DNA of 64,000 bases from Lactiplantibacillus modestisalitolerans (GTDB lineage: Bacteria > Bacillota > Bacilli > Lactobacillales > Lactobacillaceae). The notes under the pieces are model-generated. The model did no database searches and was not told the DNA's origin. It saw nothing but the letters and a program-made list of their open reading frames with translations. Location: the NCBI RefSeq assembly GCF_005405425.1, contig NZ_BJEA01000004.1, forward strand, positions 124,001 to 188,000. Reading direction: 5' to 3'. The translations under genes were made by a program, and so were the position numbers. Each line of letters opens with the position of its first letter. Position 1 is the stretch's first letter. Shown here in pieces: positions 37,600 to 47,331 of the stretch.

Positions 37600-39966
37600 G
37601 TGAATTCCAAAGTATTAAAAACCTTAGAATACCAACAAGTTAAGCGACAATTGGAACCTTACCTGGCTTCAGCCGCTGGTCAGCAAGAGCTGACCGAACT
37701 GCAGCCGACCGCGGACGTGGCGGCGGTGCAGTTAGCACTGGACGAAACGAACGATGGTGCGGAAGTCTACCGGTTAAAGGGCGGCATTCCAATTGCCCGT
37801 TTAGCGGATATTACGCCGCACATGAAGCGCTTGGCGATCGGTGCGACCCTTAATGGGAGCGAGCTTGGCCAGGTTGGTCGGGTACTCAAAACGACCCGCG
37901 CCATCGTCCGCTTCTTTGATGATCTGGCTGAGGATGCGCCAGAAAACGGCATTCGCCACCTGTTTGATGAAGTCCAGGAACTGGTGACGCTCCCAGCCGT
38001 GACTAAACGACTGGCAACGGCCATTGAAGGTGACGGGCACATCACGGATGACGCGTCGCCTGAATTGAATCGAATCCGCGGTAACGTTCGGAAAACCGAG
38101 GCTGAAATTCGCAGTAAAATGGAAACTTATACGCGTGGTCGCGACTCGAAATATTTGAGTGACCCGATTATTACCATTCGGAACGACCGCTACGTTATTC
38201 CAGTCAAAGCGGAGAACCGCTCGCGTTTCGGCGGGATCGTTCATGATCAAAGTGCCAGTGGTCAAACGTTATTTATTGAACCCCAGGCCGTCATGACTTT
38301 GAATGACCGTTTGCGCCAAAATCAAGTTGCCGAAAAGCAGGAAGAGCAACGAATTCTTGAAGAATTGTCAAACCTAATTGCGCCTTACCGGGATGAAATT
38401 ACGCAAAACGCGACCATGTTAGGCCACTTTGACTTCATTAACGCTAAGGCGCGCTATGCGCACGCGATGCGCGCCACCGAACCCCAAGTCTCGGCGGCCA
38501 ATGAAGTTTACTTGCGGCAAGCGCGCCACCCGTTGATTGATGCGCACAAGGTCGTGGCCAACGACATTAGTTTGGGAACCGATTACCAAGCCATGGTGAT
38601 TACCGGTCCTAACACCGGTGGGAAAACGATTACGTTGAAAACGCTGGGCCTTTTGCAGCTGATGGGCCAATCCGGCCTGTTCATTCCCGCCGACGAGGGT
38701 AGTCGAATCGGGATTTATAATGAAATTTTTGCCGACATTGGTGATGAGCAATCGATTGAGCAGAACCTGAGTACCTTCTCGTCGCACATGGAAAATATTG
38801 AAAGTTTCCTAGACCAGATTGATCAACATAGTTTAGTGCTGGTCGATGAACTGGGTGCCGGGACCGATCCACAGGAAGGGGCCGCGCTCGCGATTGCCCT
38901 GTTGGACGCCATTGGGGCCCACGGGACGCAGGTCGTTGCAACGACCCACTACCCGGAACTCAAGGCGTACGGGTTTAACCGGCCGGATACGATCAACGCC
39001 AGCATGGAATTTGACGAGCAAACGCTAAAACCGACGTACCGGTTATTAGTGGGAATTCCGGGTCGAAGTAACGCGTTGGACATTGCGCAGCGACTGGGGA
39101 TTCCACAGTCGGTGGTTGATCAGGCACGTTCATTGACTGATTCGGATAGTCAGGACTTAAACGCGATGATTGCCGACCTAGTTGCCAAGCGTAAGCAGGT
39201 TGAAGACGCGCAAATTCAGTTAAAGCAACAGGTCGCTGATTCTGAAAAATTACACCGCGAATTAAAGAGCGAGTTTAACGCTTATCAGCAACGTAAGGAT
39301 CAACTGGTTGAAGCTGCTAAAACGCAAGCCAATGAAATTGTGGCGAACAGCAAAACCAAGGCCGACGCCATTATTAGTGACCTGCGTAAGAAACAGTTAA
39401 TGAGTGGTCACGCAACCATTAAAGAAAACGAGCTGATCGATGCCAAGGGAGCCTTAAACGCCCTTGAACAACAACCAAAGCTCAAAAAGAACCGGGTCCT
39501 ACGTCGGGCGAAAGCGCAACACGACTTCCATGAGGGCGATGACGTTCTCGTCAAGTCGTATGGCCAGCGGGGCGTTCTGGTTCAAAATATGGGTAACCAT
39601 CAGTGGGAAGTTCAGCTGGGAATTCTAAAAATGAAAATTGAGGAAGCCGACCTTGAAAAGGTTAAGCCGGAAGCTGAGCCGAAGCGCGCCCGCGCGACGG
39701 TTCAAAGTGCGCACGCGAGTCACGTTTCACCTAACTTAGACTTACGGGGCGTGCGCTACGAGGACGCGATGACGCAAGTGGATCGCTACATTGATGCGGC
39801 CCTACTAGCGGGTTATCCGTCGGTTACAATTGTGCATGGTAAGGGGACCGGTGCGTTACGGCAAGGCATCACGGATTACCTGAAAACCAATCGGCAGGTA
39901 AAATCGTTCCATTTTGCAGCGCCAAACCACGGTGGCAACGGGGCGACTGAAGTTCAGTTTAAGTAG
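37600..39966 (+). CDS. mutS2: Endonuclease MutS2
   Basis: 788 aa from GTG after GGAGGG. It lacks the mismatch-reading domain and has core helices, an ATPase (GPNTGGKTITLKTLG; LVDELGAGTDPQEG; ATTHYPELKAYGF), a coiled coil, a KOW-like segment (EGDDVLVKSYGQRGVLVQ), and a C-terminal Smr nuclease domain with LDLRGVRYEDAM and VHGKGTGALRQG. Family members suppress recombination and, in Bacillus, split collided ribosomes. Confidence 0.95.
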   Translation: MNSKVLKTLEYQQVKRQLEPYLASAAGQQELTELQPTADVAAVQLALDETNDGAEVYRLKGGIPIARLADITPHMKRLAIGATLNGSELGQVGRVLKTTRAIVRFFDDLAEDAPENGIRHLFDEVQELVTLPAVTKRLATAIEGDGHITDDASPELNRIRGNVRKTEAEIRSKMETYTRGRDSKYLSDPIITIRNDRYVIPVKAENRSRFGGIVHDQSASGQTLFIEPQAVMTLNDRLRQNQVAEKQEEQRILEELSNLIAPYRDEITQNATMLGHFDFINAKARYAHAMRATEPQVSAANEVYLRQARHPLIDAHKVVANDISLGTDYQAMVITGPNTGGKTITLKTLGLLQLMGQSGLFIPADEGSRIGIYNEIFADIGDEQSIEQNLSTFSSHMENIESFLDQIDQHSLVLVDELGAGTDPQEGAALAIALLDAIGAHGTQVVATTHYPELKAYGFNRPDTINASMEFDEQTLKPTYRLLVGIPGRSNALDIAQRLGIPQSVVDQARSLTDSDSQDLNAMIADLVAKRKQVEDAQIQLKQQVADSEKLHRELKSEFNAYQQRKDQLVEAAKTQANEIVANSKTKADAIISDLRKKQLMSGHATIKENELIDAKGALNALEQQPKLKKNRVLRRAKAQHDFHEGDDVLVKSYGQRGVLVQNMGNHQWEVQLGILKMKIEEADLEKVKPEAEPKRARATVQSAHASHVSPNLDLRGVRYEDAMTQVDRYIDAALLAGYPSVTIVHGKGTGALRQGITDYLKTNRQVKSFHFAAPNHGGNGATEVQFK

Positions 39967-39997
39967 GCAAAATAAAATTGAATTGTGAACGAATTAT

Positions 39998-40026
39998 TTG
40001 TGTTCCGGAAACAAAGCCGCTATACT
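39998..40026 (+). promoter_or_regulatory. Promoter of trxA
   Basis: TTGTGT (39998-40003), 17-nt spacer, TATACT (40021-40026), 41 nt before trxA. Confidence 0.65.
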
Positions 40027-40067
40027 TACAAATAGTAACAAAATAAGATTTAGGGAGGCCGATTTAA

Positions 40068-40379
40068 ATGGTCGCAGCAACTACTGATAAAACTTTTGAA
40101 GCCGATACGGCTAAGGGCGTAACGTTAACTGACTTCTGGGCAACTTGGTGTGGTCCTTGTCGGATGCAATCGCCAGTTGTTGAACAATTGGATGGCGAAA
40201 TGGGTGACAAGGTTACTTTCAATAAAATGGATGTAGACGCCAACCCTGAAACGGCTAGCAATTTCGGCATTATGAGTATCCCAACTTTATTAGTTAAAAA
40301 AGATGGTGAAGTGGTTGATACCCTGGTAGGTTACCATTCTAAAGAACAAATTAAGCAAACTTTAGATCAGTACCTCTAA
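40068..40379 (+). CDS. trxA: Thioredoxin
   Basis: Cytosolic disulfide reductase, 103 aa. The active site FWATWCGPCRM and the cis-proline loop SIPTLL are intact. It has its own promoter and a shared terminator with the convergent yslB. Confidence 0.97.
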   Translation: MVAATTDKTFEADTAKGVTLTDFWATWCGPCRMQSPVVEQLDGEMGDKVTFNKMDVDANPETASNFGIMSIPTLLVKKDGEVVDTLVGYHSKEQIKQTLDQYL

Positions 40380-40400
40380 ACAGTAGTGAATTTAAACAAG

Positions 40401-40434
40401 AAAGCGGACTCGCCCAAAATGGGAGTCCGCTTTT
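40401..40434 (+). terminator. Bidirectional terminator between trxA and yslB
   Basis: AAAGCGGACTC..CCC/GGG.GAGTCCGCTTT with A and T runs on the two sides. Confidence 0.85.
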
Positions 40435-40488
40435 AGTATGCTTACAAACGCGCTAGGACGCGTTGCTAACCGACAACGCCAATGATTG

Positions 40489-41013
40489 TTAGTTGGCGTC
40501 ATCTGCTGGTGCCGAGGGTTCTTCTTCGACCCGCGGTTTAATAATTTCAATCGGGGTTGCCGGATCGTAGTTGCTGATGGGCTGCTGGTGATCAATCGTG
40601 ACCACGATGCGCAAACGCATCCGATTTTGGAAGGTGATTTTGGCTTCACTGATGCAACTAGTTCGCTGAACGGCTTGTTCAGCGAGAAAGCCGGTTTCTA
40701 ACATGAAGTCGGGTTTCTTAATGGCCGCGCTCCGCCGCGCGACCGGTTCGCCAGTGAGTTCGTAGGTGACCAGGTCCTCCGTGGCCTTAATTAAAACCAG
40801 GTGCCCCCAGCCAGCTTGTTCAAAGAACGTGACTAGGTCCTCCGTCGACCCGACTGGAAATTGACGGGCCAAATCCTTACCCGCCCAATACAGAATCCCA
40901 CTGCTTTCGTCGCCCAGTAGGTTGGGAATCAGGGCGTCGCGTAAAACTTCCACGCTTAAAACGGAAGACTTTACGGCGTTACCCGCAAATTGTGAATAAA
41001 AGGCGTTCGTCAT
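40489..41013 (-). CDS. yslB: YslB family protein (DUF2507)
   Basis: 174 aa, function unknown. The conserved segment LIPNLLGDESSGILYWAGKDLARQFP places it in the YslB family, which has a fold related to heme/NO-binding and V4R domains. ATG at 41013 follows AAAGGACC on the minus strand; upstream in-frame starts lack such a site. In Bacillus it also lies near trxA and the murI (racE) region. The C-terminal ~20 residues are acidic and Pro/Ala-rich. Confidence 0.85.
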   Translation of the reverse strand: MTNAFYSQFAGNAVKSSVLSVEVLRDALIPNLLGDESSGILYWAGKDLARQFPVGSTEDLVTFFEQAGWGHLVLIKATEDLVTYELTGEPVARRSAAIKKPDFMLETGFLAEQAVQRTSCISEAKITFQNRMRLRIVVTIDHQQPISNYDPATPIEIIKPRVEEEPSAPADDAN

Positions 41014-41205
41014 GATAGGGTCCTTTCCATACAATAAATCGTAGTCATTCGACCACTTCATAATAGTTATTATACCTTGTTTCAAGGAATCTGCGGGATT
41101 TTTTCGCTTTATCAAAAGAAAACCTTACAAATTGGTCTGGCTTGAAATCGGCTCCAAAAAAGAACATAATGAAGTTTCAGAATTCAGCGAACGGAGATTT
41201 TGAGA

Positions 41206-42018
41206 ATGTCAAATGAACATGCAATTGGTTTTATGGATTCGGGTGTGGGGGGCTTAACAGTCGTTAAGCAGGCCCGGAAGCAGTTGCCCCGCGAAACCAT
41301 CTATTTCATTGGTGATCAGGCCCGGCTACCGTACGGTCCGCGGCCGAGTGAACAGGTGCGGACCTTTTCTTGGCAGTTGGCGAACTTCTTATTAAAAAAG
41401 CACATCAAATTATTGGTGATTGCGTGCAATACCGCCACGGCGGCCGCGTTGCCAGATTTACGAGCCAACTTGCCAATTCCGGTGATTGGGGTAATTGCGC
41501 CGGGTTCGCGTGCGGCGATCAAGGCTTCCAAGCAGCACCACATTGGGGTGATTGCGACTGAGGGGACGATTCGCAGTAATGCGTACCGCGACGCCATCTT
41601 AACGCAGGATCCTAATGAACAGGTGCTATCGAAGGCTTGCCCGAAATTTGTCCCATTGGTCGAATCCAATGAGTATCATTCAACGGTTGCTAAACGGGTG
41701 GTTGCGGAAACCCTCCAAAGCTTTAAACAGTCGGGTATTGATACGTTGGTGATGGGCTGTACGCATTACCCGTTGTTGCGGCCGTTAATTCAAAACGTGA
41801 TGGGGAGTGGGGTGACGCTGATTGATTCGGGAGCTGAAACGGTTAACGATGTTTCGGCCATGCTGGATTACTTAGATATTGCTAACACCAGTGCAACCAA
41901 GCGTTACCCGGATGAATATTATACGACTGGCTCGGCCAAGCAGTTTGAAACAATCGCAAAGGACTGGCTTGAACTGCCCGATTTTAAGTCCCAGCACGTT
42001 GATTTAGGGAGTGAATGA
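41206..42018 (+). CDS. murI: Glutamate racemase
   Basis: Makes D-glutamate for peptidoglycan. 270 aa. The two catalytic cysteines lie in VIACNTATAAAL and VMGCTHYPLLRP, and the N-terminus has IGFMDSGVGGLTVVKQ. ATG at 41206 fits the CGGAGA site better than the TTG two codons earlier. rdgB begins 1 nt after its stop. Confidence 0.96.
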   Translation: MSNEHAIGFMDSGVGGLTVVKQARKQLPRETIYFIGDQARLPYGPRPSEQVRTFSWQLANFLLKKHIKLLVIACNTATAAALPDLRANLPIPVIGVIAPGSRAAIKASKQHHIGVIATEGTIRSNAYRDAILTQDPNEQVLSKACPKFVPLVESNEYHSTVAKRVVAETLQSFKQSGIDTLVMGCTHYPLLRPLIQNVMGSGVTLIDSGAETVNDVSAMLDYLDIANTSATKRYPDEYYTTGSAKQFETIAKDWLELPDFKSQHVDLGSE

Positions 42019-42019
42019 A

Positions 42020-42625
42020 ATGACTAAACCACAGACATTAATTATTGCCACCAATAATGCCAATAAGGCGCGGGAATTTGAAGCGATGCTCGCCAAGGAT
42101 GACATTGCCATTAAAACGCTAGCCGATTTTCCAGCCGTGCCAGCGATTCGCGAGAACGGGATCACGTTTGAAGAAAACGCGACTAAAAAGGTGACCGCGG
42201 TCGTAGCGGCGACTGGGCTGCCCGCAATTGCGGATGATTCGGGCTTGATGGTGGACGCGTTACACGGCGATCCGGGCGTTTTTTCAGCCCGCTATGCTGG
42301 TGACCACGATGATGCGGCGAACAATGCAAAGTTATTAGCTAATTTGGGCGGCGTACCGTTAGAAAAGCGAACGGCGACCTTCCATACGACCTTAGTGGCT
42401 TTAAAGCCCAACGGCCAGAAGCTGGTCGTTAACGGGGAACTCGCTGGTCGAATCCTAATTGCGCCGCGTGGTCATAACGGTTTTGGTTACGATCCGTTGT
42501 TTTGGACGGCCAAGTATGACCGGTCACTAGCGGAACTGACTGCGGCACAGAAAAATGCGATTAGTCATCGCGGCGCGGCGTTGCGTAAATTGATGACAAA
42601 ATTTGATGAATGGTGGTCGAATTAG
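42020..42625 (+). CDS. rdgB: XTP/dITP diphosphatase (RdgB/HAM1 family)
   Basis: Removes non-canonical purine triphosphates from the nucleotide pool. 201 aa. Motifs IATNNANKAREFEAML, AIADDSGLMVDAL, and GHNGFGYDPLF are complete. The ATG at 42020 follows AGGGAG inside the end of murI. The phosphodiesterase gene begins at the next base after its stop. Confidence 0.95.
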   Translation: MTKPQTLIIATNNANKAREFEAMLAKDDIAIKTLADFPAVPAIRENGITFEENATKKVTAVVAATGLPAIADDSGLMVDALHGDPGVFSARYAGDHDDAANNAKLLANLGGVPLEKRTATFHTTLVALKPNGQKLVVNGELAGRILIAPRGHNGFGYDPLFWTAKYDRSLAELTAAQKNAISHRGAALRKLMTKFDEWWSN

Positions 42626-43144
42626 ATGCGATGTTTAGTAGTTAGCGATAGTCACGGTGATCGTGATATTTTAGTGAATTTATTGACGGCGTATCAAGGT
42701 CAGGTCGATGCGTTCTTCCACTGTGGTGATTCTGAATTATCACGGGACGACGCGGTTTTTGATCAGATGAACGTTGTTCGGGGCAACATGGACTTTGACC
42801 CGCAGTTTGTCAATGCGCTTCAGGCCCAAGTGGCGGGGGAGACCGTCTACATGACGCACGGCCACTTGGTCGGGGTCAACCTTGGTTTGACGCACTTACT
42901 GGCGAGTGCTAAAGCGGCCGGTGCGCAGCTGGCCTTCTTTGGTCATACGCACCAACTGGGGGTTGAGCGTCACGATGGCATTTTAGTATTAAATCCTGGG
43001 AGTATTAGCTACCCACGGGGTGAGTTTACCCGGATTGGTGGGACCTATGCCATTGTCACGACGAGTACGGACGCACTAGACGTGCAGTACTATGACCGCC
43101 AGATGCAGGCGGTTCCCGAGTTGAAGTTCCACTTTGCACGGTAA
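42626..43144 (+). CDS. YfcE/MJ0936-type metallophosphoesterase
   Basis: 172 aa phosphodiesterase-like protein. Metal ligands are in VVSDSHGDRD, FHCGDSEL, VRGNMD, MTHGH and FFGHTHQ. Natural substrate unknown for most members. It is the third gene of murI-rdgB, the usual order in Bacillus (ysnA-ysnB) and lactobacilli. Confidence 0.92.
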   Translation: MRCLVVSDSHGDRDILVNLLTAYQGQVDAFFHCGDSELSRDDAVFDQMNVVRGNMDFDPQFVNALQAQVAGETVYMTHGHLVGVNLGLTHLLASAKAAGAQLAFFGHTHQLGVERHDGILVLNPGSISYPRGEFTRIGGTYAIVTTSTDALDVQYYDRQMQAVPELKFHFAR

Positions 43145-43247
43145 AAAAATTGATTAAATATGGGACCCCAACCTCAACTTAAGACGATTTTCGGGTAAAA
43201 TAGGATTAGTCAGGTTTACCGAATAGTTGTTAAGGGAGGGTTTATGA

Positions 43248-43739
43248 ATGTTGATTCAACCAGTTGCGGACATGCTGGCACGTAATGCCGACCATTACTT
43301 GATTCCGGCCGACCTCGTTGCTAACGTCCAAGCTGATAATAATTTGTACCATGCATTTCTCGTCCTAACGAAAATTAAGTATTCTAAAATTCCAGTACTG
43401 GACCGGGCCGGGCACTTTGAAGGTTTGATTTCATTACCGCTAATTACGGAACAAATGCTGGGGTTTGATCAATTAAACGTGGACATTTTGATGCACAAGC
43501 GGGTCAGTGATGTGATGGAGACCGACGTTAAGACGGTCCCAGACATTGATCACTTAGAAGCGACCCTGCACTTAATGATTGACCACCCGTTCGTCCCGGT
43601 GGTGACCGCGGATCACGTTTTTCAAGGGATTGTGACCCGGCGTGAATTTATGAAGAGTTTTAATTTCTTGACCCATGAAATTGGGAAACAGTATGATATG
43701 ATTGAAAAGGATTTTTCCACTAGCGAAAAAGCTAAATAA
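43248..43739 (+). CDS. cbpB: CBS-domain protein, CbpB/DarB-like
   Basis: 163 aa with two CBS motifs (about residues 20-80: [24 protein letters not shown]; and 88-150: [36 protein letters not shown]). Listeria CbpB and Bacillus DarB bind cyclic di-AMP and control Rel and pyruvate carboxylase. Position next to the ykuQ/ykuR-like genes resembles the yku region of Bacillus. The nucleotide specificity is inferred from the family. Confidence 0.8.
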   Translation: MLIQPVADMLARNADHYLIPADLVANVQADNNLYHAFLVLTKIKYSKIPVLDRAGHFEGLISLPLITEQMLGFDQLNVDILMHKRVSDVMETDVKTVPDIDHLEATLHLMIDHPFVPVVTADHVFQGIVTRREFMKSFNFLTHEIGKQYDMIEKDFSTSEKAK

Positions 43740-43758
43740 ATGTAATGGAGGCCCTTCG

Positions 43759-44469
43759 ATGGCAAAATTAGATGCACAGTCGATTATTAACTACATTGGT
43801 AGTGCGAAAAAGAAAACACCCGTTAAGGTGTACGTGAAAGGCCAACTGGACCAGTTAGACGTCCCCGCAACAATTAAGACGTTTTTCAGTGGCCAAGCTG
43901 GTGTGTTATTCGGTGATTGGGCTGACGTAGAACCATTCTTGAAAGCGAATGCGGCCCACATTGACGATTATCAACTAGAAAATAGCGCCCGTAATTCAGC
44001 GGTGCCGTTAGCTGATTTGAAGCAATATAACGCGCGCATCGAACCCGGGGTTACGATTCGTGACCAAGTCTTAATTGGTGACAACGCGGTCATCATGATG
44101 GGGGCGGTCATTAATATCGGAGCTGAAATTGGTGAAGGAACCATGATCGATATGGGCGTGGTCCTTGGTGGCCGGGCCCTCGTTGGTAAGAATTGCCACA
44201 TTGGTGCCGGAACGGTCTTAGCCGGCGTGGTTGAACCACCTTCGGCCCAACCCGTTCGGATTGATGATGACGTCTTGATTGGTGCCAATGCCGTAGTCTT
44301 AGAAGGCGTGCACGTTGGTAAGGGCGCCGTTGTGGCGGCCGGTGCGGTTGTTACAAAGGACGTTGCACCGAACACCGTTGTCGGTGGCCTACCAGCACGG
44401 AAGTTAAAAGACATTGATGATCAAACTAAGAGTAAGACTGAATTAATGAACGAGTTACGGAATCTCTAA
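43759..44469 (+). CDS. dapH: Tetrahydrodipicolinate N-acetyltransferase
   Basis: Acetylates tetrahydrodipicolinate in the acetyl branch of diaminopimelate/lysine synthesis. 236 aa. The DapH N-terminal domain precedes a left-handed beta-helix of hexapeptide repeats ([40 protein letters not shown]). ATG follows ATGGAGG. The deacetylase gene follows after 16 nt. Confidence 0.95.
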   Translation: MAKLDAQSIINYIGSAKKKTPVKVYVKGQLDQLDVPATIKTFFSGQAGVLFGDWADVEPFLKANAAHIDDYQLENSARNSAVPLADLKQYNARIEPGVTIRDQVLIGDNAVIMMGAVINIGAEIGEGTMIDMGVVLGGRALVGKNCHIGAGTVLAGVVEPPSAQPVRIDDDVLIGANAVVLEGVHVGKGAVVAAGAVVTKDVAPNTVVGGLPARKLKDIDDQTKSKTELMNELRNL

Positions 44470-44485
44470 TAACGGAGGGATAAAG

Positions 44486-45643
44486 ATGGCGTTACGGGAA
44501 GCCGAATTAATTCCAATTTATCAACATTTACATCAAATTCCGGAACTCGGGTTAGAAGAACACGAAACGCAAGCCTACTTGTTAAAGCTGATTGCGGCCA
44601 TGCCCCAGGACTGGTTAACGGTTAAGCGGGTTGCGAGTGTCCCGACGGCGATTTTAGTCAAGGTTAGCGGTCAGCAGCACGATTACCGCATCGGCTACCG
44701 GACCGATATTGACGGCCTGCCGGTGACTGAGCAAACCGGGTTGCCGTTTGCGTCGAAGCATCCTGGTAAGATGCACGCTTGCGGTCATGATATTCATATG
44801 TCGGTGGCACTGGGGATTCTGAGTTATTTTGCTGAAAATCAGCCAACGACGGATATGATTTTCATCTTTCAACCGGCCGAAGAAAATGCCTCCGGTGGGA
44901 TGCGCTTGTTCCAAAGTGGCGCACTCGACGGGGATTGGCGGCCGGACGAAATCTTTGCCTTTCATGACAATCCGAATTTACCAACCGGTGCCATTGGTTG
45001 CCGCATGGGGACTTTGTTTGCGGGAACTTGTGAAATTCACGCCCACTTAACCGGGAAGAGCGGTCACGCCGCTTATCCCCATCAGGCTCATGACATGGTG
45101 GTTGCCGGTTCGGCGCTAGTTCAACAGTTGCAAACGATCGTTGCTCGTAACGTGGATCCCATTCAAAGTGGCGTGGTCACGTTGGGCCACTTCACGGCAG
45201 GGACCATTGGTAACGTGATTGCTGGTGAGGCCCAAATTGATGGGACGATTCGGGCGTTGACGCAGGACATGAACTTGCTGATTCAACGGCGGGTCCGGAC
45301 CATTACGGAAGGGATTGCGCTGGCTTACGATTGTGATATTGATTTGAAGCTGAACCAGGGCGGGTACTACCCGGTTGAGAACAACGATGCGATCACGGCG
45401 GACTTTATTGATTACATGCAACGTGCCGACGGGGTCAACTTCATTGAAACGCAACCGGCGATGACCGGTGAAGATTTTGGTTATCTGATCCATCAGATTC
45501 CCGGAACGATGTTCTGGTTGGGAGTCGATAGTCCGTACTCGTTGCACTCAGAAAAAATGGTTCCGCATACCGACGCAATTATGCGCGGGGTTGACGCGAT
45601 GACCGGCTTTTTGACGCATCGCAATGCGTTACGGCAAGCTTAA
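44486..45643 (+). CDS. N-acetyldiaminopimelate deacetylase (M20 family)
   Basis: 385 aa, homologue of Bacillus YkuR. It removes the acetyl group after transamination in the same pathway as dapH. Metal-binding segments HACGHDIHMSVALG, FQPAEENASGGMRL, and HSEKMVPHTDAIMRG are visible. The pathway makes meso-diaminopimelate, consistent with DAP-type peptidoglycan as in the L. plantarum group. Terminator at 45661. Confidence 0.92.
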   Translation: MALREAELIPIYQHLHQIPELGLEEHETQAYLLKLIAAMPQDWLTVKRVASVPTAILVKVSGQQHDYRIGYRTDIDGLPVTEQTGLPFASKHPGKMHACGHDIHMSVALGILSYFAENQPTTDMIFIFQPAEENASGGMRLFQSGALDGDWRPDEIFAFHDNPNLPTGAIGCRMGTLFAGTCEIHAHLTGKSGHAAYPHQAHDMVVAGSALVQQLQTIVARNVDPIQSGVVTLGHFTAGTIGNVIAGEAQIDGTIRALTQDMNLLIQRRVRTITEGIALAYDCDIDLKLNQGGYYPVENNDAITADFIDYMQRADGVNFIETQPAMTGEDFGYLIHQIPGTMFWLGVDSPYSLHSEKMVPHTDAIMRGVDAMTGFLTHRNALRQA

Positions 45644-45660
45644 GCTTAAATCAACGTAAA

Positions 45661-45692
45661 AATGAGGCTGTGACTTATGTCACAGCCTCATT
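45661..45692 (+). terminator. Terminator after the dapH operon
   Basis: AATGAGGCTGTGAC/GTCACAGCCTCATT perfect stem; on the minus strand it forms the end of the adjacent palindromic repeat. Confidence 0.85.
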
Positions 45693-45840
45693 GTGTATTG
45701 ACTCATGTTAATAGCCGAAACGTGCGCCAAAAGTCAGCTGGCTCCGCTTAACCCCGTAAGTCAAACAATCCAAGCCCAGGATTATTCGCCTTACGTCGTT
45801 AATGCTCACCAGCTAACCGACTTTTGGCACACTCTTATTT
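45693..45840 (-). repeat. Long palindromic intergenic repeat (best-preserved member)
   Basis: Read on the minus strand: GAGTGTGCCAAAAGTCGG..TTAGCTGGTGAGC, about 60 nt of loop, then GCGGAGCCAGCTGACTTTTGGCGCAC and GTTTCGGCTATTAACATGAG. The two arms can fold into a large hairpin. Related shorter copies lie at 3930, 20151, 23720 and 54802, mostly between genes and beside terminators. Confidence 0.65.
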
Positions 45841-45844
45841 TTTG

Positions 45845-46732
45845 TTAATGATTAGGTGTTAAATTTAAGCGGGTCGAGGGTAACTGAATGTTAGCTGCTT
45901 TAGCAGCTGCCAAGTAAGCGGCGAGAAAGTCGCGTTGAATGGCAAATTGCATTCCGTTTTTAACGTAAAACTGAACCCGAAAAACGAGCGTCCCGTCGGT
46001 TTGCGTGGTGACCCCCTGAATGTCGGGTTCACCAATAATATCGGGATACTGAGGTACGAGCTTGCGGTTGACGTCCTTGACCGCTTCAGTTAATTGTTGA
46101 ATGGGCGTGGCGGTGGTCACGTACAAGTCAATCAGGACCCGCATGTCGTTGCGGGACTGATTACTAATGATCATGATTTTGCGGTTGGGGACGAAGTTTA
46201 ACGTGCCGTCCGGGCTTGTAATTTGGGTCGTTCGCAAGCCAATTGCGGAGACGGTTCCCTCAACGGTTTCGATTTGAACGTAGTCGCCGACGTCAATCTG
46301 GTCTTCCAATAAGATGAAGAAACCAGTAACGATGTCACTCACAAAGCCTTGGGCACCAAGACCGAGGGCCACACTGAAGATTCCGGCACTGGCAATCAGG
46401 GTTCCAACCGGGACGCCAAGTACGGAGAGAACGGCGTAAATGCCAAAAAACATGATGACGTAATGGTAAATGTTAAGCGTCAACGTGTAGATCGTTGAGA
46501 TCCGGTTACTGGCCGTATCGCTCGTTCGGGCGTTCGTGATAAAAATATGGTGGATCAGGCGCTTACCGACGCGGTCAATGATCCAGAACAACAAAATAAA
46601 GAGAATAATTTCAATAATCTTACCACCAATGTCGATGATAATTTGTTGCCAATCGATTTTTTGCACCAGTTTCATCCATACGGACACTTGCTTGGTTGGG
46701 GTATCGACGGCTAACATCGTTGGAAAAGTCAT
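45845..46732 (-). CDS. Small-conductance mechanosensitive channel (MscS family)
   Basis: 295 aa membrane channel opened by turgor. Three hydrophobic segments in the first ~150 residues end with the pore helix region GTLIASAGIFSVALGLGAQGFVSDIVTGFF, followed by the cytosolic beta domain QIDVGDYVQIETVEGTVSAIGLRTTQI. Homologue of Bacillus YkuT, which also neighbours the dapH-type genes. ATG at 46732 follows GAAGGTG. Confidence 0.9.
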   Translation of the reverse strand: MTFPTMLAVDTPTKQVSVWMKLVQKIDWQQIIIDIGGKIIEIILFILLFWIIDRVGKRLIHHIFITNARTSDTASNRISTIYTLTLNIYHYVIMFFGIYAVLSVLGVPVGTLIASAGIFSVALGLGAQGFVSDIVTGFFILLEDQIDVGDYVQIETVEGTVSAIGLRTTQITSPDGTLNFVPNRKIMIISNQSRNDMRVLIDLYVTTATPIQQLTEAVKDVNRKLVPQYPDIIGEPDIQGVTTQTDGTLVFRVQFYVKNGMQFAIQRDFLAAYLAAAKAANIQLPSTRLNLTPNH

Positions 46733-46912
46733 GTGTTCACCTTCGTCTAATAGTCTGTTAATTAGTGTAGCAGAAGCGCGCCCCACAAGTCCAATGACAA
46801 TTGGTGTGAATTCGCGGTTAGTCTAAGTTGTAAGCACTTTTATAATTGCGATTTAATTAAGACAATGCTATGCTAGTTCTAATATAGAGGCAGTTGAAGG
46901 AGGAAATTACGG

Positions 46913-47329
46913 ATGATTACACACGTTGCGGGGATCATTGCCGCCATTGCGTTTTTACTGTTAGTCTGCTTCATCGGGATTTTCCTGATGCGGATTACGA
47001 AAACGATGGGGGAAGTCAACCGAAGTTTAAACACCATCACGGATGATGTCGATGCCTTATCACACCAAACGGAAAAAATTATGGCAAACGCCAATGAATT
47101 ATTAAAAGATGTTAATGGCAAGGTCGCGTCAATTGACCCGGCATTCCAAGCGATGGGTGACTTAGGTCAAAGCGTTTCGGATCTGAACGCGGCGACCCGG
47201 GAGTTAACTGCGAAGGTTGGTCATAATAACCAGAAGCGTAGTAAGTTTACGAGCGCCGGTAAGGTTGGTAAAGCCGCCTTCGATGTCTATCGGAACCGTC
47301 GGTCAAAAAAAAATAGTGAGGAGTCTTAA
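46913..47329 (+). CDS. DUF948 membrane protein (YtxG-like)
   Basis: 138 aa. An N-terminal transmembrane helix (residues 6-28) is followed by a helical region (MGEVNRSLNTITDDVDALSHQTEKIMANANELLKDVNGKV) and a basic end. Bacillus YtxG and YtxH are a stress-induced pair near ccpA; the same pair is here with ccpA 3 kb away. ATG follows AAGGAGG. Function unknown, envelope-associated. Confidence 0.85.
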   Translation: MITHVAGIIAAIAFLLLVCFIGIFLMRITKTMGEVNRSLNTITDDVDALSHQTEKIMANANELLKDVNGKVASIDPAFQAMGDLGQSVSDLNAATRELTAKVGHNNQKRSKFTSAGKVGKAAFDVYRNRRSKKNSEES

Positions 47330-47331
47330 CG

